A stretch of DNA of 64,000 nucleotides from AP-15 sp963818695. Lineage in GTDB: Bacteria; Pseudomonadota; Alphaproteobacteria; ATCC43930; CGMCC-115725. Location: contig CAWFTG010000011.1 of NCBI GenBank assembly GCA_963818695.1, forward strand, positions 827,208 through 891,207, written 5' to 3'. Under the pieces are notes generated by a model. That model saw only the letters and a list, made by a program, of their open reading frames with translations, made no database searches and was not told the DNA's origin. Position numbers and translations under genes: made by a program. This document shows positions 25,844 to 35,613 of this stretch, in pieces; the first letter of the stretch is position 1; each line of letters opens with the position of its first letter.

Positions 25844-27083
25844 CTACCGGCCCGGCAGCCTGCGAGCGTGGGCTCGCAGGTCGTAAGCTTCGTCGGCTGC
25901 CTGTTCGGGCGATAGTGCAGGGTCGCCCGCCAACAGCCGCCGCGCGACGACGTGGTCGGCTGTTCGATTGACCAATTCGACGCCGATCAACCGCCCGCCG
26001 CGGAAGCAGAATACCGAGAAATTCCGGTCGGCCGGGTCGCCGCGGATAACCGAGGTGTCGTGGCCTATGGTGATGCCGGCGATCTGCAGTTTCAGATCGC
26101 CCTGGTCGCTCCAGAACCACGGCACCTTCTGGTAGGGCACCGGCCGTCCGGCGAGACGGTCGGCGACGCAGCGTCCTTGGTCTACCGCGTTCTGCACCAA
26201 TTCGAGGCGCACGCGACCGGGCGCGAACGGGGTCGGGAAATTGGCGCAATCGCCAATCGCGGAGATCGTCGGGTCACTGGTCATGAGGTATTCGTCGACG
26301 ACGATGCCGTCATCGACCGCGAGCCCGGCGGCACCGGCCAATTGGGCATTCGGGATGACGCCGATGCAGATCAGCACCAGATCGGCGGGGATATGCCGGC
26401 CATCGGTCGTCTCGACCCCGGTCACCCGGCCGCCGGCGCCGAGGATTCGGACTACTCCGGTGCCGAGCGCGACCTCGGCTCCCCAGCCAATATGCGCTTC
26501 GGTAAAGAACCGCGACACTGGCGCGGAAACCACCCGGCCCATTGGCTGACGGGTCACTTCGATGATGTGGACCATGGTGCCGCGCGCGAGCGCGACGGCG
26601 GCGAATTCGAGGCCGATAAAGCCTGCACCGACAACCACGACCTCGCGTGCCTCGTTCAGCCGCTGCCGCAGAGCATCCGCATCGGCTAGGGTGCGCAGCG
26701 CCAGTACGCCGTCCAGCTCGGCTCCGGGCACGGCAAGCGGACGGCACCCGGCTCCGGTCGCAAAAACGAGATGGTCCCACGAGAAGTCGATGCCCGAGGC
26801 CAAATGCAGGCGACCGCTGTCCGCGATCTATTGCCGTCACCGCGTCGCCGTAGACGAGGTCGATCTGCTGCTTGGCGTAAAACTCGACGGGTCGCAGCCA
26901 CAGATCATCGACCCCAGATTGACCGGCGAGGTAGGATTTCGACAATGGCGGGCGCTGGTAGGGCACGACAGGCTCGTCGCCGATCAGCACGACGCGGCCG
27001 GCAAAGCCGGTGTCGCGCAACGAGGCGGCAGCCTGGAAACCGGCTTGGCCGGCGCCGATGATGGCGACGACCGGAGCCGGCAT
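25844..27083 (-). CDS. FAD/NAD-dependent ferredoxin reductase (rhodocoxin reductase-like), frameshifted
   Basis: The N-terminal frame (MPAPVVAIIGAGQAGFQAAA, ..PYQRPPLSKSYLAG..) gives the FAD-binding GxGxxG motif. Near 26820 one extra base moves the gene into the frame with HLVFATGAGCRPLAVPGA, the NADH-binding VVVVGAGFIGLEFAAVA, VEYLMTSDPTISAIGDCANF and the C-terminal reductase domain (PWFWSDQGDLKLQIAG). The corrected protein is about 412 residues, normal for putidaredoxin or rhodocoxin reductases. Its ATG overlaps the ferredoxin stop (TGATG), so it probably feeds electrons from NAD(P)H to that ferredoxin. The frameshift may be a sequencing error. Confidence 0.88.
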
Positions 27084-27408
27084 CAGACCTGCGTCTCTGG
27101 CAGATAGACGACGAGACCGTCGAATTCAGGGAGTCGCGACCAATTGGCAGCTCAACCGGCTGTTCGGCTTGCGCTCACTCGCAGTGAATTCGAGCATCGC
27201 CTTCTCGTCTTCCGACTGGGGAGGGGTGCGATCGAGCTGGTCCGGCTCGACATAGACATGGCAGGTGGCGCACATCATCTCGCCGCCGCACTCGGCAACG
27301 ATGCCGTCAACGCCGTTGACGATCGCCGCCCGCATGACGCTGGTGCCGAGCGGAACGTCGAGCACCTCGCGCGCCCCGTTCGGGATGTACATAGGTGACT
27401 TTCGGCAT
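27083..27408 (-). CDS. [2Fe-2S] ferredoxin, two frameshifts
   Basis: A plant/adrenodoxin-type ferredoxin of about 107 residues once corrected. It starts MPKVTYVHP at 27408. An extra C in a CCC run near 27388 shifts to the frame with GAREVLDVPLGTSVMRAAI and the cluster motif CGGEMMCATCHVYV. The fourth Cys is in SRLSCQLVATP. A second extra C near 27127 creates an early stop; the next frame completes the family ending EFDGLVVYLPETQV with a stop that overlaps the reductase ATG. It would carry electrons from the reductase to an unseen oxygenase or P450. Confidence 0.82.
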
Positions 27409-27495
27409 CGTATTCCTATCGGTTGGACACAGGGCAAGTGCGATTGGACACCGGGCAAGCGACAGCCGATCTAAACCGCCACCGGCCACCCGGCG

Positions 27496-28534
27496 TCAAG
27501 TCCCCAGGTCGATCGCGACCTCATCGCCTCGCGCGACAAGCTTAGCGCCCAATCCTGCACTCTCCCGCGCGATCCGGTCGAATGCCGCCGCTTCGTCCGC
27601 CAGCGCTCGGGGAACCGTGCGGTTGCGATCATCGTGCCGGACAAATTGGAACGTCACCTTCACGATCCGCTCTCCGTCCCAAATTGCCCGGACCATCATG
27701 CCGAGCCAGTCGCCGTGCCTTCTGCCGCCATGGCCGGTGTGAAAGGAAAAGCTGCCGAGCCCGTAGAAGATCGGCGCGCCCCTGTACACCTCGATCGGCA
27801 GCGAAAAGTGCGGCCCGTGGCCGATGACCATGCCGGCGCCCGCGTCAATTGCCTGGTGGGCGATTTCGGTCATGTAATGAAGCACGTCCTCGTGCAGCCC
27901 CCAGTGAAACGACGCGATGACGATGTCGGCCCGCCGTCGCAGGTCAGCGATGTCTTCTTCGAGCCATCGCAGATAGGCCGGATCGGCCCAGGTCACGATC
28001 TCGGGCGGGATGCCCGGCCGATTGGCCGGCGGGCGGCCGCCGTGCAGCGGGACATGATAAGCGGTGTGCCCGCGGATCACCGCGATGCCGACGCTGTTGT
28101 CGCCGGCCTCGTGATTGGTCGGCCAATAGACCGAGCTGCGCTGCAGAAACCCGAACCGTACCCCGTCCCGCGTCGAGGATCACCGGAGCCCGCGCTGCCG
28201 CCCGGTTCGCCCCGGCCCCGGTATGCGCGATCCCGATTTCGTCTAGGCGGGCAATAGACCCGGTAATTGCCGCCTCGCCATAGTTGACGTTATTGGCGAT
28301 GCCGACCGCATGAATGCCCGCCGATTTGAGCGCCTCGCCGGCTACCGAGGGATCGGCATAAAACCCCTCGTTCTCGACCGAATGCCCGCTCGGCGGCCGA
28401 TAGAGACAGCATTCCAGATTCGAAAAGACGATGTCGGCGGCGCGGAAGTCGTTCTCGACCAAGGAGAATGGCGTTCTTGGATCTGCGACGTTCATCAGAT
28501 TGACGTCACCGGTCAAAATCATCTTTGTCGGCAT
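27496..28534 (-). CDS. CapA family (poly-gamma-glutamate synthesis-type) protein, frameshifted
   Basis: A metallophosphoesterase-fold CapA/PgsA-like protein of about 345 residues. The start MPTKMILTGDVNLMNVADP (ATG 28534, GGGGAG upstream) has the conserved GDVNLM. FSNLECCLYRPP and the mid-region VGIANNVNYG follow. Near 28168 an extra G in a GGGG run switches frame to one encoding RSSVYWPTNHEAGDNS, IASFHWGLHEDVLHYMTEIA, MVIGHGPHFSLPIEVYRG and FYGLGSFSFHTG, the classic CapA His motifs. Related enzymes take part in polymer synthesis or export, but many CapA-like proteins have no known substrate. No signal peptide is seen. Confidence 0.87.
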
Positions 28535-28607
28535 GTTACTCCCCTTGCTCCGCGGCGGCGTCGATGGCGTGCCGGCGAGGAGCCCCGCAGGCTCCAACCA
28601 GCCGTTC

Positions 28608-29219
28608 CTAGAGCCCCGGCAGTTTGGGTGTTTCCTTCCAGGCGGGGCGGGCACGGATCGTGTCGAGATAGGCGCTGACACGCCGAAATTCGGCGAGACT
28701 GAAACCTGCCTTTTCGATCACGTTGAGTATCGGACAATAGGCGCAATCTACCAGACTGAAGTCGGCGCCCAGAATCCAGTTGTTTTTCGCCAGCTGACCC
28801 TCAACGACCCTGATCGGGTCGGGCAGCGCTTTCTCTCCGCGGGCGACCGTGCCTTCGTCGACGGGAATGCCGAGCACCTTGGCGCGGATCCGAAGCGCCA
28901 CGTCACCTGCGAAGGGCATGATGTGCTGCGACAGGAAGAAGAGCCATTGGAGCGCCTCCGCCCGCCCCGCGGCCGTGGCGGGCCACAACCTGCCTGTCGT
29001 CTCGCCGAGATAGGCGAGCATCGCGTGCGACTCACGCAGCGTCAAATCGCCGTCCACGAGGACCGGGACGCGGCCGCCCGGATTAACCGCCAGAAATGCC
29101 GGCTCGCGCTGTTCGCGCTTCGACAGATCCACTGGAATCTTCTCGCAGTCGAGCCCGAGCTCCAGGAGCGCAAACGTAACCTTCTGCGGATTGGGCGACG
29201 GGAAATGATAGAGCTTCAT
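28608..29219 (-). CDS. Glutathione S-transferase family protein
   Basis: A 203-residue GST. The thioredoxin-like N-terminal domain starts MKLYHFPSPNPQKVTFALLE and carries NPGGRVPVLVDGDLTLRESHAM, with the cis-Pro and glutathione-binding Glu-Ser. The all-helical C-terminal domain includes ILGADFSLVDCAYCPIL, the N-capping box. It should conjugate or reduce substrates with glutathione; the substrate is unknown. ATG 29219 is preferred over 29261 because the 14 extra residues are not conserved. Confidence 0.93.
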   Translation of the reverse strand: MKLYHFPSPNPQKVTFALLELGLDCEKIPVDLSKREQREPAFLAVNPGGRVPVLVDGDLTLRESHAMLAYLGETTGRLWPATAAGRAEALQWLFFLSQHIMPFAGDVALRIRAKVLGIPVDEGTVARGEKALPDPIRVVEGQLAKNNWILGADFSLVDCAYCPILNVIEKAGFSLAEFRRVSAYLDTIRARPAWKETPKLPGL

Positions 29220-29260
29220 CGGTGTCCTCCTGCGTTGTTGTCGGAATCGCCCTATTTTCA

Positions 29261-29278
29261 CACCGGCGAAGGCCGGTG
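29261..29278. repeat. Small perfect hairpin, REP-like
   Basis: CACCGGC, a GAAG loop and GCCGGTG form a 7-base-pair hairpin upstream of the GST gene. The CACCGGCGAAGGCCGGTG core is a common short repeat in GC-rich proteobacteria. It lacks a following run of T on either strand, so it is not a typical rho-independent terminator. Confidence 0.5.
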
Positions 29279-29480
29279 CCTATCGCGGAATTCGCATGAT
29301 CAGCGCGAGATACTTTGATAGATCGATCCACCCTTAGATAGTCGCGCTCAATCTTCCAGTCTCGCTTCCATTGCTTCATTCGCTTTTCCCGCTGGGACCG
29401 GGACTCGACTGACCAACCTGCGCTTTTCTCGTCATGAGAGTCTTATCACCCTCGCCGAAGAGACGAGCTGGTCTGTCCGG

Positions 29481-29708
29481 TCAAATGCCGGTCCGGCGGT
29501 CGAAGGCGGTAAAAGTTTGCGCCTCCGCAGCCGCCAGCGAGGCGTCAAATGCGACGATCCGTTCCCTGTCGACATTGACCTTTGTCTCTCCGACCGCGTC
29601 GCATACGACTTCGGTGCGCTCGTCGGCCTCCTTGCGCATCACCGGTATGACCATGCGCTCTCGCGGTGGCTGTATTGTCGGGTCTGGCGCTACCGGATGC
29701 GGCGGCAT
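29481..29708 (-). CDS. Small hypothetical protein, weak support
   Basis: A 75-codon frame with a balanced, protein-like composition (KEADERTEVVCDAVGETKVN, then REIVAFDASL-like helix and TAFDRRTGI). Most third positions are G or C, as in neighbouring genes, but the opposite strand also has open frames here. It would be divergent from the MFS transporter gene. No family recognised. Confidence 0.35.
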   Translation of the reverse strand: MPPHPVAPDPTIQPPRERMVIPVMRKEADERTEVVCDAVGETKVNVDRERIVAFDASLAAAEAQTFTAFDRRTGI

Positions 29709-29756
29709 AAGTCAGCCGTACTTCAACGACTGAGGCCTGGCGGGACCCGCGACATA

Positions 29757-31203
29757 ATGACGATGGCGGAAGACGGACTCCCGCTCCCACTGAGATATTG
29801 GGCGATCTTGAACCTCGCGGTCGGGATGGCGCTCTCGGTGCTCGACAGCGCAATCGCGAATATCGCCTTACCGGCGATCGCGAAGGAAATCCACGCCAGC
29901 GCCGCCGACTTCGATCTGGGTCATCAACGCCTACCAGCTGGCGGTCGTCATTTCGCTGCTGCCGTTCGCGTCACTCGGCGACATCTTCGGCTATCGCCGC
30001 ATCTACATGATCGGCCTCGTGGTGTTCACCGGCGCCGCGCTCGTCAGTGCTCTGTCGCACTCGTTGCCGATGCTGACCCTGGGCCGCGCGCTGCAGGGGC
30101 TCGGCGCCGCCGGCATGATGAGCGTCAATACGGCTCTCGTGCGCTTCACCTATCCGCGCCGGCAGCTGGGCCGTGGCATCGCAATGGTTTCGGTCGTCGT
30201 CTCGATATCGTCGGCCGCGGGCCCGAGCGTCGCCGCGGCGATCCTCGCGGTCGCGTCGTGGCCCTGGCTCTTCGCGATAAATGTCCCGATCGGTCTTGTC
30301 GCGCTCGCGATGTCGTGGCGCCTCTTGCCGTCGACGCCGCCCTCCGACCATCGCTTCGACTTGGCGAGCGCGGTTTTGAGCGCATTTGCCTTTGCGTTCC
30401 TGATCAGCGGGATCAACGGCATCGGCCACCATCACCCCGCTCTGGTGGTGCTGAGCGAACTGGCCGGCGCCCTCCTCGTCGGCTATGTCCTGGTGCGCCG
30501 GCAAAACTCCTTGGCCATGCCGCTGCTGCCTGTCGATCTCTTCAGGCGGCCGGTGTTCGCTCTGTCGGTCACGACTTCGGTTTGCGCGTTTGTCGCGCAA
30601 GGCATCGTATTTGTCGCGCTGCCTTTTTATTTCCAGGACGTGATCGGGCGCTCGCAGGTCGAAACCGGGCTCTTGATCACGCCGTGGCCAGTGACGGTCG
30701 CGATCATCGCGCCGATCGCCGGCCGGCTGGCCGACCGCTATCCTGCCGGAATTCTCGGCGGCATCGGGCTCGGCGTGCTGAGCCTCGGCTTTATTCTGCT
30801 GGCGTTGCTCCCGGCTCAACCAGGCGATGCCAGCATCATCTGGCGAATCGTTGTCTGCGGATTCGGGTTTGGGTTTTTCCAATCGCCGAACAACCGCGCC
30901 ATCGTCAGCAGCGCGCCGCGCGAACGCAGCGGCGGCGCCGGCGCCATTCAAGCGACCGCCAGGCTGCTCGGCCAGACGATCGGCGCCGCTCTGGTGGCGC
31001 TGGTCTTTGGCTACGCCGGACACGGCGGCGGCACCAGCCCGACCACGGCCATCCTGATCGCCGCCGGCTTTTCCGCGCTTGCCGCGCTCGCCAGCCTCTC
31101 CCGACTGCTCAATTTCGTGCGCCTGCCACGACGTGCGTCCGTCCGCGATTCCAGCATGCCGAGCCCAAACCCCGATCAAGTCCCGGTGCGCGCGCCGCCG
31201 TAA
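29757..31203 (+). CDS. MFS transporter, DHA2-like drug exporter, frameshifted
   Basis: A 14-helix-type major facilitator of about 482 residues. It begins MTMAEDGLPLPLRYWAILNL and shows the first-helix motif MALSVLDSAIANIALPAIA of DHA2 drug/proton antiporters. Near 29911 one extra T moves the frame; without it IWVINAYQLAVVISLLPFAS continues, then the loop motif ASLGDIFGYRR. The downstream frame from MIGLVVFTGAALVSAL is intact to 31203, including LGRALQGLGAAGMMSVN. It likely pumps hydrophobic compounds out of the cell. ATG 29757 or 29763 could be the start. Confidence 0.88.
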
Positions 31204-31304
31204 AATCGAACCGGGCCTGGGCAAGGGAACCGCTCGTCGGCTTGCGCCGGGGCCGAGTTTGACTATCCTGCAGCCGCCTGCAATCGGGGATGGGGCGGGA
31301 CCCG

Positions 31305-32784
31305 ATGAGTAAAGGGGCGCGTGGGCGATCGCGCTTTTACCGGTTCTTCGGCTGCGGCGGGGCTGCTGATTGCTCTGCCGTCGTTACTGGCGCTCGGCGC
31401 CGAGCCGGTTTCGGATCAGAGCGGTCGTCCATCTCCTGAACCGGCTCGCCTTCGGCCCGACGCTCGAAGAGGTTCGGCACGTCAAGACGATCGGGGTCGG
31501 AGCGCTATATCGCCGAGCAGCTCGACCCCGAATCCATCCCGGAGCCGATCGAGCTGCGGTGGCGCCTCGCCCAGCTCGACACCTTGAAGCTCAACCCGGT
31601 GCAATTGCGCCAGCTTTACGGGCCGTTGCGCAGCCTGCGTGGCTTCAAGCCCAATCCGGAGCTGGAGAAGGCTCAGCGCGAGCGGGTGCAAATCATCCTG
31701 CGGGACGCCAGCGAGGCGCGCATTCTCAGAGCCCTGCTCAGCCCGCGGCAGCTGCACGAAGTCATGGTCGATTTCTGGTTCAACCATTTCAATGTGTTCT
31801 CCGGCAAGGGGATGGATGATGTGTGGATCGGAAATTACGAGCAGCAGGCGATCCGCCCCTTTGTGCTCGGCCGCTTCCGGGATCTGCTGTTCGCCACGAC
31901 AAAGCACCCGGCGATGCTGGTCTATCTCGACAACGCGCTCAGCACCGCCCCGGGAAGCCCCGGCGCCCGCGGCAGACAGAAGGGACTGAACGAGAATTTC
32001 GCGCGCGAGGTCATGGAGTTGCACACGCTCGGCGCCAATGGCGGGTACACGCAGGAGGACGTCGTCACCTTGGCCCGGGTCTTGACCGGGTGGGGCGTCA
32101 ATTCGCCGAATGCCCGCGTGTTTCCCGAATACGCCGCGGTCTTCGAAGGCGCGCGCCACGATTACAGCCCAAAGGTTTTCCTCGGCCATCCGCTGAAGTC
32201 GCGCGGCAAGGCGGAGGGTGAGGAGGCGCTCGACATCCTGGCGCACAGCCCGGCAACCGCCCATCACATCGCGTTCGAGCTGGCGCAATATTTTGTCGCC
32301 GACGAGCCGCCCCCGAGCTTGGTCGAGCGGCTCGCGGCACGGTTTCTCGAGACGGACGGCAATATACGGGAGGTGCTGAGGACGCTTTTCGCCAGCAACG
32401 AATTCTGGGACAGCAAGGGCGCGAAATACAAAACGCCCTATCAATTTGTGATCTCGGCGGTGCGCGCCGCTGGGGTGTCCGCTCGGCAATGTCCGGCCGC
32501 TGCTCGGGGCAATGGACCAGCTCGGGATGCCGCTCTTCGGCTGCCTGACGCCGGACGGGTACAAGAACACCGAAGACGCCTGGCTCAGCCCCGACGCAAC
32601 GACCCGCCGCATCAGCTTCGCGACCGCATTGGTCCGAGGCAGCCCAGGCGCGGTCGATGATGCGCATCTCGAAGCGATCTTCGGCTCGACATTGAGCGAG
32701 GGCACCCGCGCAGTCATCAATGAATTGCCCAAAGGGCTGCGCGCCGCGCTGATCCTCGGCAGTCCCGACTTTATGCGTCGATAG
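31305..32784 (+). CDS. DUF1800 family protein, with three or four frameshifts
   Basis: After correction this is a DUF1800 protein of about 491 residues. A hydrophobic leader (AAAGLLIALPSLLALGAE) suggests export. Then RAVVHLLNRLAFGPTLEEV, ERYIAEQLDPE, the core VMVDFWFNHFNVFSGKG, LNENFAREVMELHTLGANGG, YTQEDVVTLARVLTGWG and a final NPDGYKNTEDAW-type region (DGYKNTEDAWL). These lie in successive frames joined near 31345, 31411, 31501 and 32478; each step is one extra base, and 1480 bases minus four is a whole number of codons. DUF1800 is regularly encoded beside DUF1501, as here (8-base gap). Function is unknown. Confidence 0.8.
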
Positions 32785-32792
32785 GCGGACCG

Positions 32793-34013
32793 GTGCACCG
32801 GCGCGATTTCATCAAGGGAGCGGCTGCGGCCCCCTTCTGCTTCGGCCCCGATGCCTGGGCGGCAGTATCCGATGAGGGCCCGAGGCGCCTGATCGTCATT
32901 CTGCTGCGCGGCGCGGTCGACGGCCTCAATGTCGTGATCCCCTACGCCGACGCTGCCTATTACCAAGAGCGCCAATCGATCGCGATCGCACCGCCGGGCA
33001 AGCCGGACGGGGCATTGGCGCTCGACGGGCATTTCGGGTTGCACCCGGCGCTCGCGAGCCTGATGCCGCTATGGAACGAGCGCAAGCTCGCCTTTGTTCA
33101 CGCCGCGGGTTCGCCCGACCCGACACGATCGCATTTCGACGCGCAGCTCTATCTCGAAAACGGCACTCCGGGGCAGGACACCACCCGCGACGGCTGGATG
33201 AACCGCCTGTTGCTGGCGCTGCCCGGCCCGCGCGGCGCGACCGACGCGATCAGCATCGGCCCGACCGTGCCGCGCATCCTGGCGGGCAAGGCGCCCGTCG
33301 CGACGCTGCCGCTCGGCCCCAACGGCGCCCGGCCATTGCCGATCGACCAGCCGGAAATCGCCAATGCCTTCGATCGGCTCTATTCCGGCAATGACGACCT
33401 CGCCAGATCGTATCGCGAAGGCCGGGCGGCGCGCGCACAATTGATCGGCGCGTTGAGCAAGGAGCGGCAAATTGCCGACAACGGCGCGCCGCCGCCGACC
33501 GGCTTTCCTGGTCAGGCGGCCCGGCTCGCGCTGCTGATCCGCCGTCAACCCGGCGTCCGCGTTGCAGCAATCGGGCTCGGAGGTTGGGACACCCACATCA
33601 ACCAGGGCAACCACAACGGGCAACTGGCCGATCATCTGCGGCCGCTCGGCGAGGGTCTCGCCGCCCTTGCCCGCGGGTCGGGCGAGGCTTGGCAGGACAC
33701 CGTCGTCGTCGTCCTGTCGGAATTCGGCCGCACCTTTCGGGAGAACGGCAACCGGGGCACCGATCACGGCCACGGCAACGTCATCTGGGTACTGGGCGGC
33801 ACCGTCAATGGCGGCCGGGTTTACGGCGATTGGCCCGGTCTCGCCCCGGCGCAGCTCTACCAGCGGCGCGACCTCGCGGTCACCACTGATTTTCGCGCCG
33901 TGCTGGCGGTTATCCTCGAGCGCCACATGCGTCTCGCCGACCGCCAGCTCGAAGCGGTCCTCCCCGACGCCCCTCCCGCGACGCAGGAGCTGGCAAAGAT
34001 AATTTCGGCATGA
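32793..34013 (+). CDS. DUF1501 family exported protein
   Basis: A 406-residue protein with a Tat-like leader (MHRRDFIKGAAAAPFCFG, GTG start). Core features of DUF1501, an alkaline-phosphatase/sulfatase-fold family, are RRLIVILLRGAVDGLNVVIPY, ERKLAFVHAAGSPDPTRSHFDAQ, GLGGWDTHINQGN and VVLSEFGRTFRENGNRGTDHGHG. The twin-arginine start and family context suggest a folded periplasmic protein. It forms a pair with DUF1800; the joint function is unknown, although both occur widely in soil bacteria. Confidence 0.92.
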   Translation: MHRRDFIKGAAAAPFCFGPDAWAAVSDEGPRRLIVILLRGAVDGLNVVIPYADAAYYQERQSIAIAPPGKPDGALALDGHFGLHPALASLMPLWNERKLAFVHAAGSPDPTRSHFDAQLYLENGTPGQDTTRDGWMNRLLLALPGPRGATDAISIGPTVPRILAGKAPVATLPLGPNGARPLPIDQPEIANAFDRLYSGNDDLARSYREGRAARAQLIGALSKERQIADNGAPPPTGFPGQAARLALLIRRQPGVRVAAIGLGGWDTHINQGNHNGQLADHLRPLGEGLAALARGSGEAWQDTVVVVLSEFGRTFRENGNRGTDHGHGNVIWVLGGTVNGGRVYGDWPGLAPAQLYQRRDLAVTTDFRAVLAVILERHMRLADRQLEAVLPDAPPATQELAKIISA

Positions 34014-34094
34014 GCTGAGCTACTCTCTCCGTGCTTAAGGCAAAGAGGCTGAGCAGAATGAAGCGGTAATTCTCGACGAGCTACCGCTGCTACT

Positions 34095-34177
34095 CGTCTT
34101 TCCCGCGAAAGCGGGAACCCAGGGCTGCGAGGTCCCCGGCGATTGGCCCCTGGACCCCCGCTTTCGCGGGGGCGACG
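34095..34177. repeat. REP-type palindromic intergenic repeat (family A, copy 2)
   Basis: Arms CGTCTTTCCCGCGAAAGCGG..CCCAGGG and CCCCTGGACCCCCGCTTTCG..CGACG are complementary and match the bolA-grxD copy almost base for base in the second arm. It lies between the DUF1501 gene and the next MFS gene. Confidence 0.85.
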
Positions 34178-34280
34178 ATAACCGTTGTGAAGGCCGACTT
34201 CATATCCCAGCGCAGCTTTAAAATTCGAGCACATCGATCGGAGGGAAAGTGGGGAGGAAGCGGCGACCGCCAGTACGGCA

Positions 34281-35534
34281 GTGCCTCCGCCGTACATGCT
34301 CTGGAGGCATGTCCTGACGGATACGTCTGTCCACGCCGCGCCGAGATCGTGGCTTTTCGGGGAAGCCGATTTTCGCCGGCTGTGGCTCGTCGGCGTCGTC
34401 GTTTTCGCGGTGCGCTGGCTGGAGATGCTGGCGGTCGCCGTCTTCGCTTATCAGCGTACCGGCTCGCCGTTCATCGTCGCGCTGCTGACGATGCTGCGGA
34501 TGCTGCCGATGGCGCTGTTCGGCGCCATCGTCGGCGCCATGGCCGAGCGGCTGGAACGGCGCACCGCGCTGATCATCGTCGTCATCTCGATGCTGCTGAC
34601 CTCGCTCGTCCTGGCGCTGCTCGCCTGGAGCGACGCGCTCGAAGTCTGGCATGTCGCGCTCGCCAGCTTTGTCAACGGCATTGCCTGGACGACCGACAAC
34701 CCGGTCCGCCGCACAATGATCGGCGAAGTCGTCGGACTGGACCGGATGAGCGCGGCGATGTCCCTCGATGTCGGCGCCAACAATGCGAGCCGCATGCTCG
34801 GCCCGACCCTCGGCGGCGTATTGCTCGCGACATTCGGGATCGGCGGCGCCTTCGCGGTCAGCGTCGCCTGCTATCTGGTCGCGGTCGGCGCTGCGATGCG
34901 GATCCATCATCGCAACAGCGTGCGGCCCACCGGCGTCGCGAGCATCCTCGAGCGCATGCTCGAAGGTTTCCTGCTCGTCCGGCGCGACCGGCGCCTGATC
35001 GGAACCCTGGTCGTGACCGTCATCTACAACACCTTCGGCTGGCCGTTCACCAGCATGATCCCGGTGATCGGCCAGGACAATTTCGGTCTCGGCGCCGCGG
35101 GCATCGGTCTCCTCGCCAGCATGGACGGGGTCGGCGCGTTCTGCGGCGCCGTTGCGATCGCGCTCTGGGCCAAGCCGGCGCTCTTCGCCCGCCTCTATGT
35201 CGCGGGCGTCTTCGCTTATTTGCTGATGCTGCCGATTTTCGCATTGGCGCCCGATCCGCTGCTCGCCGGCGCGGTGCTTCTGACGACGGGTCTCGCGAAT
35301 GCCGGTTTCAGCATCATGCAGGCAACCCTCGTCTATCTCGCGGCGCCGCCCGAGATGCGCAGCCGCATCTTCGGTGTGCTTTCGGTCTGCATCGGCATCG
35401 GAATGATCGGCTTCATCCATCTCGGCCTGCTCGCCGGCCTGATCGGCGCCTCTTGGGCCACGGTAGTCATCGGCGCCGAGGGCATTGCAGCGATGCTCCT
35501 GAGCCGACGCTGGTGGCGCGCCATCGGCGCGTAA
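34281..35534 (+). CDS. MFS transporter, MFS_3 (EntS-like) family
   Basis: A 417-residue, 12-helix transporter. FGEADFRRLWLVGVVVFAVR, LTMLRMLPMALFGAIVGAMA, ERLERRTALIIVVISMLL and WTTDNPVRRTMIGEVVG are typical of the MFS_3 group that includes the enterobactin exporter EntS. The substrate is unknown and no siderophore genes are nearby. GTG 34281 or ATG 34296 could start it. It is uninterrupted, in contrast to the neighbouring MFS gene. Confidence 0.9.
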   Translation: MPPPYMLWRHVLTDTSVHAAPRSWLFGEADFRRLWLVGVVVFAVRWLEMLAVAVFAYQRTGSPFIVALLTMLRMLPMALFGAIVGAMAERLERRTALIIVVISMLLTSLVLALLAWSDALEVWHVALASFVNGIAWTTDNPVRRTMIGEVVGLDRMSAAMSLDVGANNASRMLGPTLGGVLLATFGIGGAFAVSVACYLVAVGAAMRIHHRNSVRPTGVASILERMLEGFLLVRRDRRLIGTLVVTVIYNTFGWPFTSMIPVIGQDNFGLGAAGIGLLASMDGVGAFCGAVAIALWAKPALFARLYVAGVFAYLLMLPIFALAPDPLLAGAVLLTTGLANAGFSIMQATLVYLAAPPEMRSRIFGVLSVCIGIGMIGFIHLGLLAGLIGASWATVVIGAEGIAAMLLSRRWWRAIGA

Positions 35535-35613
35535 GCTAGGGTAGGTTGCACGGAAATCGTCGCCTGACCCGCCGCGCTCGATGTAATTTGACGGTAGGTC
35601 CCGGGAGAACAGG

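Noticed and set aside
29434..29733. A 99-codon plus-strand frame before the MFS gene
   Set aside because: Serine- and arginine-rich composition, no ribosome site, and it overlaps a more protein-like minus-strand frame.
29971..31224. Long minus-strand frame opposite the MFS transporter, and similar ones at 31482-33044, 34218-35420 and 38209-39474
   Set aside because: All lie exactly opposite well-recognised genes and have the Arg/Asp-rich composition typical of antisense frames.
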